Source: Ophioceras dolichostomum
Lineage: Eukaryota; Ascomycota; Sordariomycetes; Magnaporthales; Ophioceraceae
Direction of reading: 5' to 3'
NCBI GenBank assembly: GCA_003049485.1
Contig: PYST01000071.1
Location: 62,001 to 126,000 of the forward strand
Length of the DNA stretch: 64,000 nucleotides
Shown: positions 1 through 10,643 of the stretch, piece after piece
Numbering within the stretch: the first letter of the stretch is position 1
Layout of the letters: the number at the start of each line of letters is the position of its first letter
The notes under the pieces: generated by a model
Told to the model about the DNA's origin: nothing
Database searches by the model: none
Seen by the model: only the letters and a program-made list of their open reading frames with translations
Position numbers and translations under genes: made by a program

Positions 1-559
1 GCTATGGGCGGCTACCCTGACCACTCTTACGATCTCTTTCAGACTACATGTGGAGCTACTGACCAGGCTAACAGCGGTAGTAGAGCTGTAAGCGTATCAT
101 ATGCTGGATAGTCTTCTCCGAAGGAAGGTAATGTCCTAGACGGTATTATAAGTTACAAGTCACGTTACCTTACCTTACCTTGTTCGTTCTATATTTATGA
201 GGACAAAAGTTGTTCATCGATGTTGGCGCGTTCACAGATCAGTGACCACTACCAACGCCGACCTCTCCACAGATCGCCAGTTAAGCAATCGAGGCAGGGT
301 CACCTATTCTCTGTTTATATGAGGACGCTATACAGGGCTCCCCCTCTCAGTAATTACGCTGCTGGGACGATCTGAAGGCAAGGGCCAGGAACGGACTTGC
401 GACGGCCCGCCTCCAGCTTTCACATCACATCCCGCCTGCCACCTCCGCTACCACGTCTCCCCAAGGTTGCTTACACGCCGTCTCTTTTGTTTTATTCTCT
501 CCGCCAGCTATGCTTGGCCCCACGGCCCTCTGTACTCGTCCGAGAACCCGCTCACCCTG

Positions 560-780
560 AATCAGAGCGCCGGGATGCGGCTTGTATTACAAGTGTACCC
601 ACGCCTCCACAGGTAAAGGGTTTGGTTTGCTAGCTACCGCGGCAGGTCACCTGTCGTCCCAACTTATCCTGTATCGTAGTCATTGGGTAGTCGCTAGCAC
701 GTCTTATACCCTAGGGAGGTGGAAAGCGCTTGGCGGCGCTTTCAACAGACGTTAAAAATTCATCATCATCATCACCATCA
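560..780 (+). mobile_element. 3' end of a Tad-like LINE, 5'-truncated copy
   Basis: This is the 3' untranslated end of the same non-LTR retrotransposon family found at 28975-30640. Both copies share ATGCGGCTTG, a TGCTAGCTA block, an identical 21-bp block (687-707 here, 30541-30561 there) beginning GTAGTCGCTAGCACGTC, and CAGACGTTAAA followed by a TCA/CATCAT-rich tail (762-780 here). A simple trinucleotide tail in place of poly(A), together with severe 5' truncation, is usual for fungal Tad/CRE-type LINEs. No coding sequence of the element remains. Bases 1-560 show no recognisable gene and may be further degraded repeat. Confidence 0.6.
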
Positions 781-1403
781 GTCTCTGGCACCACCGCTAT
801 GTATGCCATAGGCAGTTATACCATACAAGCATATCCGTGGTAAGGTGTCCGGATGAGGAATCTTACTCAGACCTTACCAAGTTTCCCCTGATGAGTAAGG
901 AGGCCAGCCTTGGCGTTATACCGGCAACTTCCGGCTCGCATCCTCTGCCATGAAGTTAAGCTCGCTTCCCCATTGTACAACCCGAACGTGTAGGACTCGC
1001 TGGGTACCGTCATCTGGTAAAACAGGGTGCAGCCTTGCGGGCAGTTATTGGTCATGATGGCCCCCAAAGGCGAAACAAAGAACAATAGGTCCCGAAATAG
1101 AGGTGCCACCTTGCCATCTTCAAGATTGGTCGGTACATTCAGCCACAAGCTGGCCACCACATTCGGGTTTGTAAATAACCGACTGCCCACTGGTTCCTCT
1201 TTCTGACCTCCCACGTGGGCATTGCGTTGCCTTTGGTCATTGACGATCTTCCTACCATCTCCCTCCCACGCCATATTTTTCCAAAAAAGCAGAGGCTCTC
1301 TTCTCTCTTGATAGCCTCATCAGAGGACGAACAGCCCGGCTGACCGATCTTGCCAAAGAAAGGTTGCGGAAACCTGCAGCTGTCCAGCACGCTGTTCAGT
1401 AGC

Positions 1404-2387
1404 TGTCACGGTAGTGCTCTGCACCCTCAGACGCAGGGAGCCGTGGAAGTAACGAACGCCGAGCTCGATCAGCAACTCCGCTTCTATATCGACAAGTATC
1501 AACGCAAGTGGAGTATGCACCTAGCCGCCTTGGACTTCGCCCACAACGCTGCCTGGCACTCTGCTCTCGGGATCGCACCGCTGAAGGTCATGACAGGCAC
1601 GGAGCCCCGCAACCCACTGTCACAGGACCTCCCCACTCCCCAAGAGGAAAACGAACGTGAGAGTCGAGCTCGCGACCTGGTCGCTCAAGCCAAAGCTGTC
1701 CAGGACCCGGCCTACGCCAACGCCCTGGCTGCTCAGCAGGCTCAAGAGAAGCAGGCCGACAAGAAGAGACACCCTATGGACTTCGGCGTCGGCGACCTCG
1801 TGTTCGTACGCAAGAGAGGCTTCGCCACTGCCGCACCGACAACCCGGCTGGACTCTCAGCATGCTGGTCCTTGGAAGGTGCTGGAAGAAAGAGGCCACAG
1901 CTACGTGCTGGAAACTCCGCCTTCGTACCGCGGCTCGCCTCTGTTCCACGCTGACAGCCTGTACAAAGCCCCGACGGACCCGCTGCCACAGCAGCACCAA
2001 GAGCCTGAACCCCCTGAGAATATTGACGGAGTTCCTGAGTGGGAGGTCGACGAGATCCTCGCGTCAAGAATCACGGGCCGGGACAAAGTACTACAGTATC
2101 AAGCTAGCTGGCAAGGCTGCGATCCGGACGAGGAATGGTACCCAGCAGCCAACTTCAAGAATTCCCCAATGGCGTTGGAGTCGTTTCACAATAAGTATCC
2201 AGACGCTGCGGGACCACCTATCAACTTACAGGACTGGATCAGGGCAGCAGCAGAGGACCGCCACGCGAGAAGAAAGACAGTGACAACAAGGCTGAGAGGA
2301 CCGGAAGCAGGAAAAAGAGGCCTACTCGCCACAAGTAAGCCTTGGGCACCGTCTTACGATACCCGGGCTTGGAGGGGGGTAGTGTAG
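1404..2387 (+). mobile_element. Ty3/gypsy chromovirus remnant: integrase C-terminus and chromodomain
   Basis: The reading frame encodes the last part of an integrase core (HPQTQGAVEVTNAELDQQLR), the GPY-like region around VGDLVFVRKRG, a stretch around GPWKVLEERGHSYVLE, and a chromodomain (starting WEVDEILASR, with aromatic residues in QASWQGC and EEWYP). A basic tail ends at 2387. Chromodomain integrases of fungal chromoviruses direct insertion into heterochromatin. The frame stays open upstream to 1350, but recognisable homology starts only at the codon CAC around 1406, so everything 5' of that (gag, protease, RT, RNase H, catalytic Asp residues) is missing. A polypurine tract (GGAGGGGGG, 2371-2379) precedes the 3' LTR. 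The truncation point matches that of the minus-strand pol remnant at 26408. Confidence 0.85.
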
Positions 2388-2628
2388 CGGCTGTGACGGG
2401 CCTCAAGACTGAACGGCCCCACGGGCAGCGCCGGTACACGTGCATCGCTCATGTAACCAAGGATCCGCACCATTACGTGACTGAGATTCCGCACCGCATA
2501 ACCTTTTCTTTGACCTTGACGTGCCTAGTGCTTTGCACAGATTCTTCTCTTTCTCTCTCCATAGAAGAGTCTTCGTTCTAGAGCATCAATACGATGGTTG
2601 TTGAATCCTGCGTTCCGTGATCGTGACA
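2383..2628 (+). repeat. 3' LTR of the gypsy element
   Basis: A 246-bp segment begins TGTAGCGGCTGTGAC directly after the polypurine tract and ends GATCGTGACA, giving the TG...CA ends expected of a Ty3/gypsy LTR. The element's final codons run into the LTR, as is common in fungal chromoviruses. The segment holds a CT-rich stretch (about 2543-2562) but I could not place promoter or polyadenylation signals with certainty. No second copy was noticed in the window, so the 5' LTR is lost or outside it. Confidence 0.7.
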
Positions 2629-3450
2629 TAATTATATCATCTTGGCAGCTCTATTACGTTCCGTTCACTGTATTCTCCCATGCGACTATGCAGTAATTTC
2701 CTCGGTAAAAGACCTAGGTAGGTAGGTATTGTTCTGTGTAAGTATGCGGTTCTGTAAATCCTACTTTCCCACACCTTGATGTACACTGGCTTGCACCAAG
2801 TAACGTCCCCATGTACTTCCTCATATTTTTTGCTACCGACCTTTGTATTTCTCCAGGGTATCTAGGTAATCTGTCTCTTCAAGCGAAGGTGCATACATGT
2901 GCATTTAGGCGACCACTATTTCCAGTCTGCAGATGGAGGGTGTGTGACGCAGCAGGGGGAGTGACAGGCATTTGTCTTGGATCATCAGCTCATTACGGCC
3001 GTCGCGCCTGCACTCTATCCAGCACACCAGACATTTGAGGACGCTGAGCCTTAGGGTCCAACACTGAGTGCCCGGATACTCCTGCCCTTTCCTCTCGCTC
3101 CATTACTCCCTGTCCGTTTCCATTTTCCTCAGTTCCTCCTTCCCGCCTCTCTTGTGCGTCTCGCTCCCTGCCTCGAAGTACATGCCTTCCATCTGTCCCG
3201 GACCAAGGCTTTTTTTTTTCCCCGACCATCCGCAGCAAGCCGTTTTGCTCGAAGTTCTCTCCCAAGTTTTCTTTTTGCTCCTCGCCACTTTACACATCTC
3301 TCATCGCCACTACAACAGCAGCAACAACAACAACAACAAGCATTGAGGGACAGGAATCCTACCATCAGTGTAAACCTTTCCTTTTTAAAGTAAAGGTACC
3401 CGTCAGACGCCCACCATCAATTGGTTTTCAACGAAGTTACCGTCGTCAAG
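2629..3450. other. Intergenic region upstream of the DUF4419 gene
   Basis: No gene is supported here. The stretch contains the dispersed CCTAGGTA-type motif (2712-2727, 2861-2869), a pyrimidine-rich block about 3080-3230 and a CAA/CAG-rich run at 3312-3339. These are typical of fungal promoter and 5' leader sequence and probably belong to the gene starting at 3451. Confidence 0.4.
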
Positions 3451-4688
3451 ATGCCAGTCACCATACCCGTCTTTCCCGACCGCCGGCCCGCACCCTTCAG
3501 ACCCAGACACCACCTTTCAACCAGAACTCTAGACCACTGGCTCGGGAGGGTCCTTGAAAACTATTACGCACGTGCCCCGCGTCTGGTCGGGGTAATCTCC
3601 GACGGCCTCGTGACCTTACTCGCCCCGCGTTCCTCCCCAACTGGCCGCATGCATAGTTACAGGAATACTCCCCTTGGAGGGATGGTGTTCGCCAGCAGCC
3701 AGGGCCTCGTCGGAGCCGCCCTAGAGGCTCACAACAACGAGTGGCACCTTGTGCTACGACCGGACGACGTCTGGCTTGCCATCGTAACGCAGGTCGGCTG
3801 CTACTTAAACGGCTGCACTCCCCCGCCCGTGCCCCGCCCGGACTTCATGAGCCCCGGAGATCACGTAACCATCTGGAAGCACAACACACCGGGCGAGGCC
3901 TTCGTGGATCGGTTTCACATTGATAATCTTGTTGCGGTGCTACCCGGGTTGGTCTACGACAAACTCAAGCCCCTAGCGTTGGACGGCTGTTTGGGAGGGG
4001 CACGCTTCAGCACAAGTAGTTGCCATGACATTTTGACGCTCTCGATCAGCCTTCTTGCCTGGCTCAATGCCTTGTACAGCCCAAGAGATCCCCCGAGCCA
4101 GGAGGATAGACGCAAGGACCTCAGGTCGCCCTGTGAAGAGTGGGGGCACAGGACGATGTACCTGAGATCAGTCGCCCGATCCGCTCCAAGCGGGGGGTTT
4201 CCATCGGTCAAGCTGGAGGGCACTAAGCGCGACTGGCAGATGCTGCGCGAGCTGCCGCGACGGCTCCGCGAGCTCGGCGACGAACTTGCCATTTGGGCAA
4301 TTCAGCTCGAGGAGATGCTGCACTGTTTCGAGATCAGCTTCACGGACTATGAGGAGGTGCTTGGGTACTGGCAGCGGGCTGTGCTCGCAGATGGACATCG
4401 CAGCTTTCCTCGGTATCTGTCTGGCTGGCTGACGGCGTTCTGCTGGTATGACGGGAGAGGGCAAGCCGTGCCTTCATCCAGGAGGATGCCCGGAAAGAAT
4501 ACTACACCAAACATGGTGGGCATGGGTGGCGTCCCGTCGGGATGGCCGTAGAGCCTTACATGGAAGGGAGGGATCATCGGGTACCCTATCACATCGTGGC
4601 CGGAATGGACATTCCAACCGGTGTACTGTCAGCTGAGGTGGACGTGATGGCGGTCGGAAGGGAGGATGCTTCTGGAAACGGAAGTTAG
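3451..4688 (+). pseudogene. DUF4419 family protein, frameshifted near its 3' end
   Basis: The start is the ATG at 3451 (context GTCAAGATGCC). The protein opens MPVTIPVFPDRR. The DUF4419 signature lies at about residues 95-113, with NNEWHLVLRPDDVWLAI followed by a Cys/Tyr-rich QVGCYLNGC. A long helical middle part ends in ...AFCWYDGRGQ. DUF4419 proteins are lineage-expanded fungal proteins of unknown function. The frame containing the domain stops at 4551. The expected C-terminal part (EDARKEYYTKHGGHG through PYHIVAGMDIP to the stop at 4686-4688) lies in another frame starting near 4475. A 36-base GT-AG segment (4446-4481) would restore the frame but is shorter than normal fungal introns and lacks a branch site. 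A 1-base indel (mutation or sequencing error) is more likely. Confidence 0.65.
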
Positions 4689-6760
4689 GCTGCTCCCGGC
4701 GCCATATTCTGCCCCCGCCCTCCACGATACGCCGCCAGCAAATTCTCCTTTATCGATCCCAGTTTCCGGGGCGACCCAGTCAGGGAGCTCGAGTGTGTCA
4801 CTCTCGTCTCGGGGTCAGTGGGCGGCGTGGTGCGCAGCGAAGCGGTCGGCCCAACGGTCTCACCCGCGACTGGCTGGTGGTATGTTCGAGGAGATCTGCC
4901 ACAGCCGTACACAAACGAGAGTGCCAGCGATAGTGAGGATCGGAATTGATTAGTGCATGCCATAGCCAGGAGTGGCTGCCATTTAGTAGCATGTCTTATA
5001 CAACCCTCGGTCAGACGCGCAGCAGGGCGCGGTACCCACTGCTCCTTTCATTCTTTTCCCACCTAAGTTAGGCAATCGTTGTTTCCTCTCTTACTTCTAC
5101 GGTCAACCGCCTTGTAGTATTATCTCAGGTGTGTGAGGCCTGTAATGAAGTGTATTGCGATGTGTTATGTAGTGTACTTTGTGCCGCCGCTACCCCCATT
5201 TCTCGCTGTAATACGGCGCAAAGCACACACCAGGAGGTCAGAAAATGTAACGAAAATACAATATCTTACATTACAGTGTAGGCTCCGGAGCCTACCTATT
5301 TCAGCGTCGTGCACAGTAACGGCCTTGCTGGTTCACAACCGATCCGACCCGTTTTCTCCCCTTCCTATGTCTCCAGTTATGGCTTCTATGATCCTTCGGC
5401 GAGCCAGTCCCAGGGACGATGCCACGGCGGATGAATCGGCAACGGCAAGGCGGTCATGAGAGAGGGGGATATGCGGCACGACATTGAAGGGGGCAGGACG
5501 CAGTGATGGCGGAGGCTCATTGGCTGGACTTACATGAAGCTGCATCAGAGTGGCTCTTCTCTTACCGCCCGGCGGCACAACGGCGGCCTCCGGTTCAGGG
5601 CCCAAGTCTCCTGCACCCGCAACTAGGCGTCCCGACTGCCAGAGCTGCAATAAGAAAAACCGCCCGCCGGAGGGGCACCAGCTCCTACCTTGAAGTATCG
5701 ACGCGCACAGAACCGCTGAGGGAGAAAGTTGCGTTCAACGTTGCCAATTCCACCAGTGGGTCGGCAGCGGAGCGGTTGATGAGTTGGCAAACATTGGCTT
5801 GCATTCTGCAGCGTCTGTGTTCATCCATTTCCCCTCATCACACCAACCCCTCCCTCACGGAACGCGCTGATGCGGTGAGGCCAAGACGGAAAGACAGCCA
5901 GTTGATGAGCTCTCAGTCGACACGCCGCGCAATTTGCCATTAATGTATTCAGCTGGACATGGATTCGCCTCGGCCGCTTGGTACCGCAGACATACATGGG
6001 AGAGCGGGTCCAGCCCCTCGAGAGAACAAGACAGGGCGAGACTTGGCCTTGCCGAGGCTGTGGGCCAAGACTATATCAAGCCCGCCGTATGGGCATCTTG
6101 TCACTATTCGACAGATAATGGAGGGGCTGGGCGCGCGAGACGCTTGCCAATATCACTTCAACGCAAAGATTCGACTCGAGTAGCTGAATAGGTGCAACAT
6201 CATGCACGAGAAGGATAGCTTGCGTGGCCTCGGGTCCTACCGTCGCTGTTACTGCGATGCTATAGTCCGGTTCCAGGCCGGTCTCATCCACGGCAGCGCG
6301 GCAAGGGCGCACGTGCTACTGCGAAAGCGGAAACTCAGAGCCCAGGTGCAGTGAGCCTATCACTTACAAGAGAGAGCGCAGAGGCGAGGGGCATGCAGAC
6401 GCTCATAAATCTTTCCAGATCGACAGCACGTAAACAGCCCGCATATTGCCGTATAAACTCAGGAAGCGGTGCCTGAGTACTAACTGTCACAATGAAGCAG
6501 AGGCCCATGCAGGGTCTCAAGAGCCGCTCGCCAAACCAAAATAGTGGAGTGGAGCTCACCGTAGATCCGGAGCGGGATATATCGACCATTCACAGCCGGG
6601 AGGGAGCCGCCTGACCCAGAGTCGCATCTTGGACAGGGTACAGGACGCTAGCGAACGCTGGGCTGGTCCAGCGCTAGCCCCGCGAATACAGGTAGTAATC
6701 AAGACGGGGTAATATGTCCCTAGAATTGCAGATTTTCTCACGATACCCTCTGTGCGTGAG
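4689..6760. other. 2-kb stretch with no supported gene
   Basis: Several open frames of 60-150 codons occur (for example 5503-5943 on the plus strand), but none has a recognisable domain, convincing splice structure or family resemblance. Base composition is mixed. I treat this as intergenic or strongly decayed sequence. Confidence 0.4.
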
Positions 6761-6770
6761 GGGAGAAGTC

Positions 6771-6779
6771 TATATAAAG
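6771..6779 (+). promoter_or_regulatory. TATA box of the CVNH lectin gene
   Basis: TATATAAAG lies 231 bases before the ATG at 7002, in a purine-rich context (GTCTATATAAAGGGAGAGG). It is the only strong TATA motif in the upstream region. A transcription start near 6800 would give a leader of about 200 bases. A clear TATA box often marks inducible genes in fungi; that part is inference. Confidence 0.5.
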
Positions 6780-7001
6780 GGAGAGGGGAGTCCTTCCACT
6801 CTAACTGGACCAGACTTCTGAAGGAAGTCCTTTTGAGCCCAAACCACCTTTAATGACCCTTGCGGTTCGTAAAGCTGTCAAACCACTTCCCTGACATGTT
6901 CATCATCTCTACAACTCGCCTATGATAGCCAAGCTGACAGAAACTGCGAGGATACATAGACCCATCATCTCATCCCACGATACTTATACTATCTACACAC
7001 A

Positions 7002-7604
7002 ATGTCTTTCCACCTGTCCGCCGAAGACATCCGTGTCGAGGACCGCCACATCCTCAAGGCCAATCTCCGCAACGTCGAGGGCGAGCTGATCGAGGCGGAG
7101 CTCGACCTGAACACCGTCATTGGCAACAACGAGGGTAACATACAACACGAAACCCGACACTCTCTCCGATAAGCAGAGCAATCAACTATCAGAGCCAATT
7201 AGCTGATGAACCACTCTTTTGATACATATTCCAGGCCAGTTTGAGTGGGGTGGTGAGGGTGTGTAGCAGAACCTTCCTTGCCCCTGACTTCCTAACCAAA
7301 CCCAATCAGCGGGCGTCCCTAACACATCAGCGACCAACTTCTAGGCTTCGTCAACTCGGCCAACCCGGACGAGGAGATCGCCTTCTCGCTCGAGGGCGAC
7401 GACTCCGTCCCCATCCTGCGCGCCTGCCTGGCCGACTCCAGCGGCGAGTGGCACTGGCACGACATCAACCTGGCTGAGCGCATCGGGAACAACGACGGGT
7501 CTTTCCACTTTGGCAAGTTCGAACGGTCGACTTCCAAGTTTTCGAAGATCCATTTGCTAACCACATGGGGGCGGCTCCTAAACAGAGTAAAGCCACGTGG
7601 ATGA
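7002..7604 (+). CDS. CyanoVirin-N homology (CVNH) domain lectin
   Basis: Three exons: 7002-7134, 7235-7252 and 7345-7604, giving 136 aa. The product starts MSFHLSAEDIRVED and shows the two tandem CVNH repeats. Repeat one ends in LNTVIGNNEGQFEWGG; repeat two runs through PILRACLADSSGEWHWHDI and IGNNDGSFHFG. CVNH proteins are small mannose-binding lectins common in filamentous ascomycetes, usually cytosolic because they have no signal peptide, as here. Exon 2 is only 18 bases and encodes the conserved GQFEWGG turn. Introns are 100 and 92 bases with GTAACA...CAG and GTGAGG...TAG ends. The last 25 or so residues (from FERSTSKF) run past the usual domain end, so the 3' boundary is less certain. 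The natural role may be carbohydrate recognition or defence. Confidence 0.8.
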
Positions 7605-9082
7605 AATATGCGGAGACATGACGAGGGGGTGGATGTGTTGGCCTCACTGAAACCATAGCGTCACGATGCCGATTTAAGCCTCAAATACAAAAAATTATTT
7701 TACCACCCTCACGTTTTTGGAACATGTCATGTTGGCCTTTCTTTTTGGTAGCGTATAATATGGCCTGCATTCCCTTCCTCCCAAGTAGCTCTGATCAACG
7801 TCGCCGAACAATGACTTGCCCATGGCTTGACCTCATGGTAACCTATCTCTGAACCCGGCTCTAGAACAATGGAGATCAAAAGGGCTTTGTTGGCCGGGAA
7901 TCAAGGTACTGGTCATTGGTCGACTGATCAGTGTCCCGTCCACGAACAAAGAACACGACTTCATTGTTTTCCCAACATCAACAACAACAAAGACATCGCC
8001 TTTCCACCACCCACTGCTCGCACATAAATACCTGCCCCCACATCTTCCAGCTAGTCGCAAACACTGGCATCCCGGTCTGGGCCCCAAATATTAACCGACC
8101 AAACGATCGAAACACCCAAGTGTATTCCCAAGACGGTTCGCATCGTTCACCCTTTCCTCATCCGAGATGAGGCGAATCTTCATGGAGCGGAAGAACTGGA
8201 GGCTGCTGAAGCAGCTCATCGACATCACCCTCGGCCAGCCATCACTTGGCGGGACGGTCCTGGAGGGCGACGGTGGTGCAGGCGGCGCCGGAGAGGTCGC
8301 CACGATCGGGAGCGTCCTCTGCCCGACGACACCCGTCGCCCTTATCGGCATGGGATGGGGCGGCGACGGGCCAGATACAGCGATATCACCAGCAGCAGCT
8401 GAGACCTCCGGGCTAGTGAAGGCGGTTACAGGGGTGCTCTGGGGAGGTGATTGGATCGGTGGCAGGGAACCTTTCTTCTTTTGACTGTTAATCTTATAAT
8501 TTAATACATTATGCAATTCCTATCCTCATAATATTCGAGCGGATGCCCGGAAAGCAACCTAGTCTAGGTTGTCTAGGCTGATGGTGGGCAATCGGAAATT
8601 CCGTATTCCTTTTCCTTTCCTTGCTTTTTTACTCCTTTGCGCCTCTGCTAAGAGCTCCATATATGCAGGTTGATGTGCCATCGGTCCATTTGGCCTGCAA
8701 CCCGACTGTGCAAAAGGTAGCCTGAGCTTTTTACGAGACAATCAAGCCGGAGTCCATGATCCGGATGTGAGAGGACTGTCGAGGGCCGATATATCTCCCA
8801 CGCCCAGGCCGTGCAATGCCACTTCGTTCTCCTGTCCTCTTCCGCCGGTCTAGGCCCGGCATTGAATGTATCGGTGGCGTCAGCAGGGGTTCTTGAAGAC
8901 GATGACGCAGAACGGACTGGTCAAGTACGTAGGTAAATATTTGGACCCAAGAAGTTCGCAAATCATGGTCGCTTTAGTGAACGCTAATTAGGTTTACCCA
9001 TACAGGTGTTGATCCAGGCTGCTTGACGGACACAATCTATGACATGCGGTGATCACCTGCTATCCGTCTAATATAGATATCT
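7605..9082. other. Gene-poor stretch with one ambiguous open frame
   Basis: No confident gene. A frame at 8167-8484 (plus, 105 codons, starts MRRIFMERKNWRLLKQ, Gly-rich) follows a CAA-rich leader-like sequence around 7979-8000. An overlapping minus-strand frame at 8091-8516 (141 codons, Pro/Ser-rich) covers the same DNA. Neither has a recognisable domain, and I cannot tell whether either is translated. Confidence 0.3.
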
Positions 9083-9130
9083 CCCCCCCCCCCCCCCCCC
9101 NNNNNNNNNNNNNNNNNNNNNCCCCCCCCC
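9083..9130. other. Assembly gap flanked by poly-C
   Basis: Eighteen C residues (9083-9100) precede 21 N (9101-9121), followed by nine C (9122-9130). Long C homopolymers on both sides suggest that sequencing failed in a homopolymer. The true length of the missing sequence is unknown. Confidence 0.95.
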
Positions 9131-9566
9131 GGCCTCGTGGGCAGATTCTCCCCGCCCTTCGTCCTCGATCAAGCTAGTTTAACAATGGAAAGTCACACAA
9201 GGACGTACACATCTCTTCCTACCAAGACTACGATCGCAATGACCACCACCGAGGTGACGCCCGTGTACCGCCGTCCATCATATGTATCACTATATATTCT
9301 CGCCCGCGGTCTCCTTAGGGTCGCCGTCACGCACATGCCTTTCTTCGCCATCGTCATCTTCGAACGCTCGGTATGGGAGGTCATCTTCTACCTCCAACCG
9401 TTGAGACTCCTGCTGTCAAAATCGATAGCCTGATAACGTGAGGAACGGGAGGAAGCCAGCTCTAGCTTGGGACCAGACTGCTAAGGAGTGACTTGTCCTC
9501 TAGATCTAGCTAGAGAATGTGATGCTCAGAAGAGCTCCATATATACACGAGTAAAGAACTGTAGAA

Positions 9567-9610
9567 TCTTCTAGAACTGTGTTACAAATAGTAAAGGCAG
9601 TTCTAGAAGA
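9567..9610. repeat. 13-bp perfect inverted repeat in a GTAGAA-rich segment
   Basis: TCTTCTAGAACTG (9567-9579) and CAGTTCTAGAAGA (9598-9610) are exact reverse complements separated by 18 bases. They lie inside a roughly 190-bp segment (9490-9690) rich in GTAGAA, ATAGAAG and TCTAGA words, with a TATATA at 9541. The composition differs from flanking DNA and resembles a decayed LTR or foldback element, but no coding remnant is attached. Confidence 0.5.
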
Positions 9611-9690
9611 GACGAATTCTGACTTATGTGATAGAAGAAGATAGAAGACAGTAGAAGCTGATAGAAGGTCATGTAGAATAGTGGAAGCGT

Positions 9691-10643
9691 ATTGCCACAA
9701 TCAGGTTCTCCATTCTTGACACCTGCTCTACCTCTATGCGGACAACAGCGACCCGGCGTACTGGCCGCCGTACGCCGGTCTTACCGCCACCGCCCTCGAT
9801 GCCGTCGAAGTTGTCGCGTGCGACGTTGCCCCGGATCTGCTCTTCGTCTTCATCCGAAGCTATTGGCTCCTCAGAACCTCCGTGATTGTGATGACGGCTC
9901 TCCAGCTCCTCAAGCCACTGATCTCGGGGCTTTTCGAATATCAGAAGGAGCCGGCGAGCTTCATTGCTCACGGGACCGGAAGGCTTGCCCCCACACGGGT
10001 CGCTGAGAGGAGGAGCTGTCACGGAGAACGTGCGTGGGAGGAGGAGGAAGAAGAGGAGAGGAGGAGGGGGGCGAGGAACCCGTCTTTACACCACAAGACG
10101 AAGAATATTACGAAGAGCTTGCGTAGGAGGAAGAAGAAGAACTACCGTACGCTCTCTTCGGGTGATGGCGCGGGGTGCGAGTTCATTTTGTTTAGAAGTG
10201 TCTCGGGAGCGTATGGCAAGTTGATCCTCTTGCCTGCCCTTTGTAATATCAAAATCCAAATCCGAGCCGCAACGACAGCAATTGATTCTCTTTGTATATA
10301 TATAAAGTATCGCAAAAGAATATCGCAAAATTCGAAATTCTCAGCAATTCCAAGTCCTAAACGTATCCCTTTTCTGCCATCGAAGACTGCCTAGCCTCGA
10401 CGTTCAGGGGTTCAGGGGTCATCAGCCAGAGGGAAGTCCGAGTTCATTGGCCGACGAACGCACGGGCCACATCCCCCTCAACAAAACATTTCAGTTGAAC
10501 CAGCAGTCAGCATCAAGAATGAGTATTTCTAAAACCTCTCCTGGAAGTTAGGCATAGACACACATGCCGGACGGGAAAGTCCTTGGGGACAGATACATGT
10601 GAAAGAAACTCGCGGCAGGACCTTAGAATCAAGACGCAAAATA
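9691..10643. other. Stretch without a supported gene, possible protein-coding remnant on the minus strand
   Basis: A minus-strand frame (about 9669-10022) encodes an acidic, charged peptide including RRLLLIFEKPRDQWLEELE. It lacks an ATG and has no clear splice partners, so it may be a decayed exon. The region 10020-10140 is purine-rich (GAGGAGGAAGAAG). Downstream (10640) begins the EXPERA gene; 10400-10640 would be its promoter and leader. Confidence 0.3.

Noticed and set aside
867..1274. 135-codon open frame on the minus strand beside the gypsy fragment
   Set aside because: It matches no known family, has no usable splice context and lies in repeat debris; length alone is not convincing.
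4446..4481. 36-base GT-AG segment as an intron in the DUF4419 gene
   Set aside because: Too short for fungal splicing and without a branch-site sequence; a frameshift is more likely.
5590..5700. Possible Zn2Cys6 cluster (CQSCNKKNRP) on the plus strand
   Set aside because: Only two of six Cys residues are present and the frame closes quickly; no regulator-like continuation.
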